64,000 bases of DNA from Thalassovita gelatinovora (GTDB lineage: Bacteria; Pseudomonadota; Alphaproteobacteria; Rhodobacterales; Rhodobacteraceae), in NCBI RefSeq assembly GCF_001458355.1, contig NZ_CYSA01000025.1, positions 218,579 through 282,578 of the forward strand, in the 5' to 3' direction. The notes under the pieces were generated by a model. That model did no database searches, was not told the origin of the DNA, and saw only the letters and a list, made by a program, of their open reading frames with translations. Below, one piece after another: positions 57,956-64,000 of the stretch (within the stretch, counting starts at the first letter, position 1; the number at the start of each line of letters is the position of its first letter). Both the position numbers and the translations under genes were made by a program.

Positions 57956-59119
57956 TCAGGCCGCAGGCATCCGTTTTTCCACCACTTCGGCCCACCAGCT
58001 GCATCCCGCCGGGATCGCTTCGTCGTTGAAGTTGTATTCGGGGTGATGCACCATCGCGGTGTCGCCATTGCCGACGAGGATATAGGCGCCGGGGCGTTCT
58101 TCCAGCATGAAGGCGAAATCTTCGCCGCCCATCACCAAAGGCGCTTCATCGCAGCTGCCGCTGATCGACCGGGCCACGTCAGCTGCGAAATCGGTCTGTT
58201 CCTCGGCGTTCATCATCACCGGGTAATTGCGGTGATAATCCAGTTTGGCGGTGCCCCCGAATGTGGCCGCGACGCCGTTGCAGATCTCACCGATCCGCTT
58301 TTCCGCCAGATCGCGCATTTCCGGACTCATCGTGCGCACGGTGCCTTTCAGCATCACCCGCTGCGGGATCACGTTGAACGCCTTGGACGAGGTTTCGAAC
58401 GAGGTGACCGAAACCACCACCTGATCGACCGGATCGGCGTTGCGGCTGGCGATGGTTTGCAGCGACAGCACCGCTTGCGACGCCATCACCGTGGTATCGA
58501 CGGTTTCATGTGGTTTGGCCGCATGGCCGCCGACGCCTTCGAATTCGATTTCGAACACGTCGGTGGCGGCGAAAAACGCACCGGGACGAATAGAAAAGCT
58601 GCCCACGGGGTGACCGGGCCAGTTGTGCATGCCGTAGACTTCCTGAATGCCCCAGCGGTCCATCAATCCGTCGTCGCACATCGCCTTGCCCCCGGCACCG
58701 CCTTCTTCGGCGGGTTGGAAGATGACCACCACGGTGCCGTCGAAATTGCGCGTCTCGGACAGGTATTTCGCCGCCCCCAGCAGCATCGCGGTGTGGCCGT
58801 CATGGCCGCAGGCATGCATCGCATTAGGGGTCTTGGAGGCATAGTCCAGCCCGGTCTGCTCATGGATCGGCAGCGCGTCCATATCGGCGCGCAATCCGAT
58901 GACCTTGCCCGAACCGGTTTCCTTGCCCTTGATCACGCCGACGACACCGGTTTGGCCGATGCCAGTCACGACTTCGTCACAGCCGAATTCTTTCAGCTTG
59001 TCGGCAACGATGGCGCTGGTGCGGTGGGTGTCATAGAGGATTTCCGGGTTTTCGTGCAGGTCACGACGCCAGACGGTAATTTCATCCTGCAATTCTGCAA
59101 AGCGGTTCTTAACGGGCAT
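57956..59119 (-). CDS. M20-family amidohydrolase (hippurate-hydrolase-like), copy 1
   Basis: A 387-residue zinc peptidase of the M20D type. ACGHDGHTAMLLGAAKYL and QPAEEGGAGGKAM hold the metal ligands, and DDKPFV-like ends are replaced by PLVMGGEDFAFML. It cleaves N-acyl amino acids. It lies 14 bp after the closely similar gene at 59134, so the pair looks like a tandem duplication. ATG 59119 (MPVKNRFAEL) was chosen. Confidence 0.92.
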   Translation of the reverse strand: MPVKNRFAELQDEITVWRRDLHENPEILYDTHRTSAIVADKLKEFGCDEVVTGIGQTGVVGVIKGKETGSGKVIGLRADMDALPIHEQTGLDYASKTPNAMHACGHDGHTAMLLGAAKYLSETRNFDGTVVVIFQPAEEGGAGGKAMCDDGLMDRWGIQEVYGMHNWPGHPVGSFSIRPGAFFAATDVFEIEFEGVGGHAAKPHETVDTTVMASQAVLSLQTIASRNADPVDQVVVSVTSFETSSKAFNVIPQRVMLKGTVRTMSPEMRDLAEKRIGEICNGVAATFGGTAKLDYHRNYPVMMNAEEQTDFAADVARSISGSCDEAPLVMGGEDFAFMLEERPGAYILVGNGDTAMVHHPEYNFNDEAIPAGCSWWAEVVEKRMPAA

Positions 59120-59133
59120 AGGGGTGGTCCTTG

Positions 59134-60294
59134 TTATCCGCGCGGCATGCGTCGTTCGATCAGTTCCGCGAAGAAACTGCATCCCAACGGGATCGCCGCG
59201 TCGTTGAAATCATATGCGGGGTGGTGGCACATCGGAGTGTCGCCATTGCCAAGGAAGATATAGGCGCCGGGGCGGGATTCCAACATGTAGGAAAAATCTT
59301 CTGCCGGCATGATTGGCGGGGTATCGGTATCGACCTTATCGGTGACCGCCTGTGCCGCTTCTATCGCATAACGGGTCTGTTCATCCGCGTTCACCGTGGG
59401 CGGATAGCCGCGTTTGTACGTCACTTTCGCGGTTGCGCCATAGGCGGCGGCGGTGGCTTCGGCGACGGCGGTCAGCCGGTCTTCGATCAGATCGCGCACA
59501 TCGTTGTCGAAACAGCGCACTGTGCCGCGCAATTTCGCGGTTTGCGGGATCACGTTCTGGGTGTCGCTTTCGGTCAGGAAAGTGGCCACGGTCAGCACCG
59601 CGTGTTGCACCGGATCGACATTGCGCGACACGATGGAATTGAGCGCCACCACAACATGGCTGGCCGCCAGCGTGGTATCGACAGATTCGTGCGGTATGGC
59701 GGCATGGCCGCCCTTGCCGGTCACGATGATGTCGAATTCATCCGCCGACGCCATCAACGGCCCGGACCGGATGGCGAATTCCCCCACCGGCACGCCGGGC
59801 ATGTTGTGCAATCCGTAAACTTCCTGCACGTTCCAGCGATCCATCGCGCCGTCTTCGACCATTTTCAGGCCGCCCCCGCCGCCTTCTTCGGCGGGTTGGA
59901 ACAGCAGCACCACGGTGCCGTCAAAATTGCGCGTTTCGGTCAGGTATTTCGCCGCCCCCAGCAGCATCGCGGTATGACCGTCATGGCCGCAGGCATGGGC
60001 CGCGCCGGGGATCTTGGAGGCATATTCGACGCCGCTGGCTTCGTGCATCGGCAGCGCATCCATATCGGCGCGCAGCGCGATGACCCGGTCGGACTTGCCC
60101 GCCTTGATCACCCCGACAACGCCGGTGATGCCGATACCTTCGACCACTTCATCGCAGCCGAAGGCGCGCAGCTTGTCGGCGACCACCCCGGCGGTGCGGT
60201 GGACATCGAACAGGATTTCGGGATGTTCGTGGAAATCATGCCGCCAAGCGGTGATTTCCCCCTGCATTTCGGCGAAACTGTTCTTGATCGGCAT
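59134..60294 (-). CDS. M20-family amidohydrolase (hippurate-hydrolase-like), copy 2
   Basis: This encodes 386 residues with the same blocks as its neighbour: ACGHDGHTAMLLGAAKYLTETRNFDGTVV, QPAEEGGGGGLKMVEDGAM and MPAEDFSYMLESRPGAYIFLGNGD. It differs in the C-terminal ligand loop. It precedes copy 1 and follows argE by 10 bp in one minus-strand unit behind a peptide importer. Confidence 0.92.
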   Translation of the reverse strand: MPIKNSFAEMQGEITAWRHDFHEHPEILFDVHRTAGVVADKLRAFGCDEVVEGIGITGVVGVIKAGKSDRVIALRADMDALPMHEASGVEYASKIPGAAHACGHDGHTAMLLGAAKYLTETRNFDGTVVLLFQPAEEGGGGGLKMVEDGAMDRWNVQEVYGLHNMPGVPVGEFAIRSGPLMASADEFDIIVTGKGGHAAIPHESVDTTLAASHVVVALNSIVSRNVDPVQHAVLTVATFLTESDTQNVIPQTAKLRGTVRCFDNDVRDLIEDRLTAVAEATAAAYGATAKVTYKRGYPPTVNADEQTRYAIEAAQAVTDKVDTDTPPIMPAEDFSYMLESRPGAYIFLGNGDTPMCHHPAYDFNDAAIPLGCSFFAELIERRMPRG

Positions 60295-60304
60295 TGTCGC
60301 CCCC

Positions 60305-61462
60305 TTAGAGCCTATCGAGCAGGCGTTTCATGAAATCATGCCCGGCATTGAATTGCGCCACGGTGATAAATTCATCGGGCTGGTGCGCCTGTTCGATATT
60401 GCCCGGCCCGCAGACCACCGCAGAATAGCCACCGGTCTGAAAATGCCCCGCTTCGGTGCCATAGCTGACCACGTGGTTTTCGTTGTCGCCAGAAATCGCA
60501 CGCACCAAGGCTTCGGCGTCACCCTGATTTTCCGGGGTCAGCCCCGGCAGGCTGAATTTTTCGCTGATCTCGATCCGGGTTTCGGGCACGACCGCCTGCA
60601 TTTCGGCTTCGATCTCGGCAACTTTGGCCATGAACAATTCGCGCCACATGTCCGGGTCTTCATCCGGCAGAATGCGAAAATCGAAGCCGAATTCGCAATC
60701 CTTGGCAGTGATGTTATGGGCCGTACCACCGGAAATCTGGCCAACATGGACGGTGGTCCAGGGCGGTTCGAACAACGCGCCAACCTCGGACGGGTCCCGC
60801 GCCATGTTATCGGCGTTGATCTTGTTCGCCCAGTCGATCAGCTTGGCGCCGTACATGATCGCATTGACCCCGGTATGCATCAGCGAGCTGTGGACTTCAA
60901 ACCCGTGCATATGGACCTGAAAGGCGCGGCCGCCCTTGTGGGCGCTGACCGCTTTCATCATCGACGGTTCGCCGACGATCACCGCAGAGGCTTGCGGCAG
61001 CGTTTCGAGCATTCGTTCGATCAGCGGCGGCGCACCGGTGCAGCCGATTTCTTCGTCAAAGCTGAGCGCAAGTTGCAAGGGACGCGAGACGCCACGATGA
61101 TGCGCTTCGACCAATGCCCAGATTGCCAGCGCATCAAAGCCTTTCATATCGCAACAGCCGCGACCGAAATATTTGCCGTCGCGTTCCACCACGGTGAAGG
61201 GATCGGCGGCCCAGGGTTGGCCATCCACCGGCACCACGTCGGTATGACCGGACAGGACCACACCGCCAGCAACGCCGGGGCCGACATGGGCGAAGATCGC
61301 GGCCTTGTCGTTGGTTTCGTTATAGTAGCGATGGGCGGTGATGCCGTGGCTTTTCAGGTAATCGTCGACCCAGTCGATCAGCGGCAGGTTGGTGTCACGG
61401 CTGACGGTGGGGAACGCCACCAGGCGTTCCATGATTTCATAAGGCGATAATCGCGCTGGCAT
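60305..61462 (-). CDS. argE: Acetylornithine deacetylase (ArgE-type M20 peptidase)
   Basis: This encodes 385 residues. HTDVVPVDGQPW, the RGCCDMKGFDALAIWALVEA block with a metal Asp, and SFDEEIGCTGAPPLIERML give the zinc ligands, with FQTGGYSAVVCGPGNIEQAHQPDEF at the end. It releases acetate from N-acetylornithine for arginine synthesis, although in this context use on other N-acyl amino acids or peptides is possible. It follows the double ATPase gene by about 7 bp. Confidence 0.88.
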   Translation of the reverse strand: MPARLSPYEIMERLVAFPTVSRDTNLPLIDWVDDYLKSHGITAHRYYNETNDKAAIFAHVGPGVAGGVVLSGHTDVVPVDGQPWAADPFTVVERDGKYFGRGCCDMKGFDALAIWALVEAHHRGVSRPLQLALSFDEEIGCTGAPPLIERMLETLPQASAVIVGEPSMMKAVSAHKGGRAFQVHMHGFEVHSSLMHTGVNAIMYGAKLIDWANKINADNMARDPSEVGALFEPPWTTVHVGQISGGTAHNITAKDCEFGFDFRILPDEDPDMWRELFMAKVAEIEAEMQAVVPETRIEISEKFSLPGLTPENQGDAEALVRAISGDNENHVVSYGTEAGHFQTGGYSAVVCGPGNIEQAHQPDEFITVAQFNAGHDFMKRLLDRL

Positions 61463-61469
61463 TGGGACC

Positions 61470-63299
61470 TCAATATCCGCTGTCTGTGGTCAGGATGAAA
61501 TGACCGGGGGTGACTTCACGATATTCCGACGGGGCGGCTTCGTATCCGATCGGATGAATCGGCGACGGGATCGGTTTGAAGTTCAGGTCGCGTTCGGATT
61601 TGCGACGGCGCGGATCGGCCACCGGAACCGCTTTCATCAGCGCCTGAGTATAGGGGTGTTGCGGGTTTTCGAACACGGCCTGACGCGGCCCCATTTCGAC
61701 GATCCGGCCCAGATACATCACACCGACATCGTGGCTGACCCGTTCGACCACTGCCATGTCATGGCTGATGAACAGGAAGCTGAGGCCAAGATCGGCCTGC
61801 AATTCCATCATCAGGTTCAGCACCTGCGCCTGCACCGACACGTCGAGCGCGGAAACCGCTTCGTCGGCGATGATCAGTTTCGGGTTGAGCGCCAGCGCCC
61901 GGGCGATGGCGACGCGCTGCCGCTGACCGCCCGACAATTCATGCGGATAGCGGCGCATGAAGCTGCGCGGCAATTCAACCCGGTCGAACAGCATCGCGAT
62001 ACGGTCTTCGCGTTCGCTGCCTGAATGGGTGCCGAAGTTTTTCATCGGTTCGGCCACCGCCGCGCCCAGCTGCATCTGCGGATTGAGCGAGGCGAAGGGA
62101 TCTTGGAAAATCATCTGCATGTCGCGTCGCGCGTCGCGCAGCGCGGAATGATCCAACGCCATGATATCGGTGCCATCCAGATCGATCTGCCCTGACAGCG
62201 GTTCAACCAAGCGCAGGATCGACCGGCCAGCGGTGGATTTGCCGCAGCCGGATTCGCCCACCAAGGACAAGGTGCGGCCCTTGTTGAGGGTAAAAGACAG
62301 GTCTTCGACCGCGTGAACATTGGCGATGGTGCGGCGGAAAAACCCGCCCTTGACCGGGAACCGGGTGATCAGGTTCTTGACCTTGAGCAACGGTTCATCG
62401 GTGCCGGGGATCGGTTTGACCTCGCCCAGATCGCTGCCCAGCAGTTTCATCGGTTCGGGCAAGGGTCTGCCGGTCATTTCGCCCAGTTTAGGCACTGCGG
62501 CCAGCAGCGCCTTGGTATAGTCATGCTGCGGGTTTTCGAAAATCTGTTCGACGGTGCCTTCTTCGACCTTGTTGCCGCGGAACATGACCACGACGCGGTC
62601 GGCCATCTGCGCCACCACTGCCATGTCATGGGTGATGAACATCACCGCGGTGCCGGTTTCGCGTTTCAACCGGTCCATCAGCGCCAGGATTTCAGCCTGA
62701 ATCGTCACGTCCAGCGCGGTTGTCGGTTCGTCGGCGATCAACAACCGGGGTTCGCAGGCCAGCGCCATGGCGATCACCACCCGTTGCCGCATCCCCCCCG
62801 ACAATTCATGCGGATATTGCTTCAACCGCCGTTCCGGTTCCGGGATGCGCACCTGTTTGAGCAGGTCCAGCGCCCGCGCCGCGGCTTCGTTTCGGGACAG
62901 GCCCATATGCAGCCGCAAACCTTCGGTCAGTTGGCGTCCGACGGTGAACACCGGGTTGAGCGCGGTCATCGGTTCTTGAAAGATCATGCCGATTTCATTG
63001 CCGCGAATGGTGCGCATCAGATCCTGATCGGTTTGAGCAAGATCGATTTCCTCGCCGTCCTTGCGATCAAAAATCAGGCGCCCGCCTGCAATTTCGCCGC
63101 CGCCGAATTCCACCAGTCGCATCAGCGACAGGCTTGAGACCGATTTGCCCGACCCCGATTCGCCCACGATGCACACGGTTTCGCCGGGATTCACGCTGAA
63201 CGAAACATCTTCGACCCCGACGACCGGGCCATCTTTTGTTTGGAATTCAACACGCAGATTTTCGATTCGAGCGATCGGTTGATCCAGCATCGCGTTCAT
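61470..63299 (-). CDS. Fused double-ATPase subunit of a peptide ABC importer (DppD-DppF type)
   Basis: This encodes 609 residues and two ATP-binding domains. The first (about 5-265) has GESGSGKSVSSLSLMRL, LSGGMRQRVVIAMAL and LLIADEPTTALD. The second (about 310-560) has GESGCGKSTAGRSILRL, LSGGQRQRVAIARAL and LIIADEAVSALD. The C-terminal extension is typical of oligopeptide ATPases. It would power uptake of peptides bound by the protein encoded at 63594. ATG 63299 was used; ATG 63290 is possible. Confidence 0.93.
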   Translation of the reverse strand: MNAMLDQPIARIENLRVEFQTKDGPVVGVEDVSFSVNPGETVCIVGESGSGKSVSSLSLMRLVEFGGGEIAGGRLIFDRKDGEEIDLAQTDQDLMRTIRGNEIGMIFQEPMTALNPVFTVGRQLTEGLRLHMGLSRNEAAARALDLLKQVRIPEPERRLKQYPHELSGGMRQRVVIAMALACEPRLLIADEPTTALDVTIQAEILALMDRLKRETGTAVMFITHDMAVVAQMADRVVVMFRGNKVEEGTVEQIFENPQHDYTKALLAAVPKLGEMTGRPLPEPMKLLGSDLGEVKPIPGTDEPLLKVKNLITRFPVKGGFFRRTIANVHAVEDLSFTLNKGRTLSLVGESGCGKSTAGRSILRLVEPLSGQIDLDGTDIMALDHSALRDARRDMQMIFQDPFASLNPQMQLGAAVAEPMKNFGTHSGSEREDRIAMLFDRVELPRSFMRRYPHELSGGQRQRVAIARALALNPKLIIADEAVSALDVSVQAQVLNLMMELQADLGLSFLFISHDMAVVERVSHDVGVMYLGRIVEMGPRQAVFENPQHPYTQALMKAVPVADPRRRKSERDLNFKPIPSPIHPIGYEAAPSEYREVTPGHFILTTDSGY

Positions 63300-63593
63300 C
63301 CTGTTTTTATTCGGCTGCCATCCACCGACGCTACAGACAGGTCGGACCCAGTGTCAAACCCGTAACATTACTGCCTTCGGGTCAGGTTGCTGGCCCCTTG
63401 CTTTTTTTGATCAATCGGTTTGAGATGCCACCAGTCGCGAACGGGCTGGGGACACAATTTCCAATAAAAACATATGGGAATCATGTTTCCAACCAACTTT
63501 CGCAGACAGAATCAAAATGGCCTTCGAGGCGGCCTTGGTCGCCACAACGAAGGAAAACGAGGCACATATGCTGTGTCCAACAAGGAGAGAAGT

Positions 63594-64000
63594 ATGAAAC
63601 TTAAATCCGTATTGCTGGGTGCTGTCGCTGCGACCGCACTCGCACCTGCTGCCTTTGCAGAACGCGGATCGGACGGCCATGTCAATATTATCTACTGGCA
63701 GGCCCCGTCGATCCTGAACCCTTATCTGTCCAGCGGAACCAAGGATATCGAAGCGTCGTCGCTGGTCATTGAACCGCTGGGCCGGTACGATCCCGATGGT
63801 GCATTGGTGCCCTATCTGGCCGCCGAAATTCCGACCGTTGAAAACGGCGGTGTGTCGGAAGACCTGACTTCGATCACCTGGAAGCTGAAAGACGGGCTGA
63901 AATGGTCGGACGGGTCCGCCATGACCTCGGCTGACGTAAAATTCACCGCCGATTACTGCATGCATCCCGAAGGCGGCTGCGCCCAGTTGGCTAAATTCGA
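63594..64000 (+). CDS. Peptide ABC transporter substrate-binding protein, 3' end beyond window
   Basis: The 135 readable codons start MKLKSVLLGAVAATALAPAA with a clear signal peptide (cleavage after AFA, residue about 22), then ERGSDGHVNIIYWQ and ILNPYLSSG, the start of a family-5 solute-binding fold. LKDGLKWSDGSAMTSADVKF is the classic DppA/OppA block. A Cys-containing YCMHPEGGC loop follows. AAGGAGA precedes ATG 63594. It is divergent from the importer ATPase gene. Truncated by the window edge. Confidence 0.9.
   Translation, partial: MKLKSVLLGAVAATALAPAAFAERGSDGHVNIIYWQAPSILNPYLSSGTKDIEASSLVIEPLGRYDPDGALVPYLAAEIPTVENGGVSEDLTSITWKLKDGLKWSDGSAMTSADVKFTADYCMHPEGGCAQLAKF

Noticed and set aside
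63407-63414. TTGATCAA palindrome upstream of the binding-protein gene
   Set aside because: Only 8 bp and expected by chance; the FNR-like spacing TTGAT-N4-ATCAA is not met.
1-64000. CRISPR arrays or restriction-modification systems
   Set aside because: No regularly spaced repeats and no methyltransferase or nuclease pair were seen.

Overview
The window looks like a chromosomal segment of a marine-type Rhodobacteraceae (Alphaproteobacteria, Rhodobacterales). The base composition is GC-rich. Several genes belong to families I know mainly from that group: Hint_2 proteins, the DUF5333 and DUF5337 families, a NuoE with a helix-hairpin-helix tail, and a carboxymuconolactone-decarboxylase-like gene inside the nuo operon. 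No rRNA, tRNA or CRISPR array was found. The genus cannot be named from the sequence alone.

Layout. (1) 1-1.6 kb: the edge of an integrated element, with the end of an unknown gene, a small helix-turn-helix protein and a tyrosine integrase, closed by a perfect 9-bp inverted repeat. (2) 1.7-10 kb: accessory and household genes. They include an SRPBCC protein with a probable premature stop, an N-terminally shortened AraC regulator, a Gln-rich secreted protein, a glycosyltransferase-like protein, an Ada-knuckle-like protein coupled to prfC, a tandem UspA protein, a Hint-domain protein and an SDR-like protein lacking the catalytic Tyr/Lys. (3) 10-14.4 kb: an ectoine module, with a MarR-type regulator divergent from ectA-ectB-ectC-ask. 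(4) 14.6-18.4 kb: an orphan ferric-type ABC ATPase, then tatA-tatB-tatC coupled to a DUF815 ATPase.

(5) 18.4-39.1 kb, all on the minus strand: nuoA-N for complex I, followed after a terminator by birA-coaX-rnj. At least eight non-core genes sit between the nuo subunits. Two of them (39 and 48 residues) are very short, and the 39-residue one overlaps nuoC and nuoD by ATGA at both ends. (6) 39.5-47.9 kb, minus strand: a leucine/isovalerate (liu) operon running liuA - acyl-CoA synthetase - liuB - liuD - liuE - membrane protein - liuC, with a TetR-like palindrome upstream of liuA.

(7) 48-58 kb: a DegT-type aminotransferase and a phosphoglycolate-phosphatase-like HAD protein, then glmU-glmS and an AlkD-like protein (UDP-GlcNAc supply plus a coupled DNA-repair protein), a lipoprotein, and moaA-waaA-pyruvyltransferase-like (molybdopterin and envelope sugars). 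(8) 58-64 kb: two tandem M20 amidohydrolases, an ArgE-like deacetylase and a fused double-ATPase peptide importer on the minus strand. A peptide-binding protein diverges on the plus strand and runs off the window.

Nothing here is clearly a new defence or mobile system. The most interesting material is the set of small accessory proteins embedded in the complex I operon, the hairpins that punctuate it, and the repeated operator-like and terminator-like DNA motifs.
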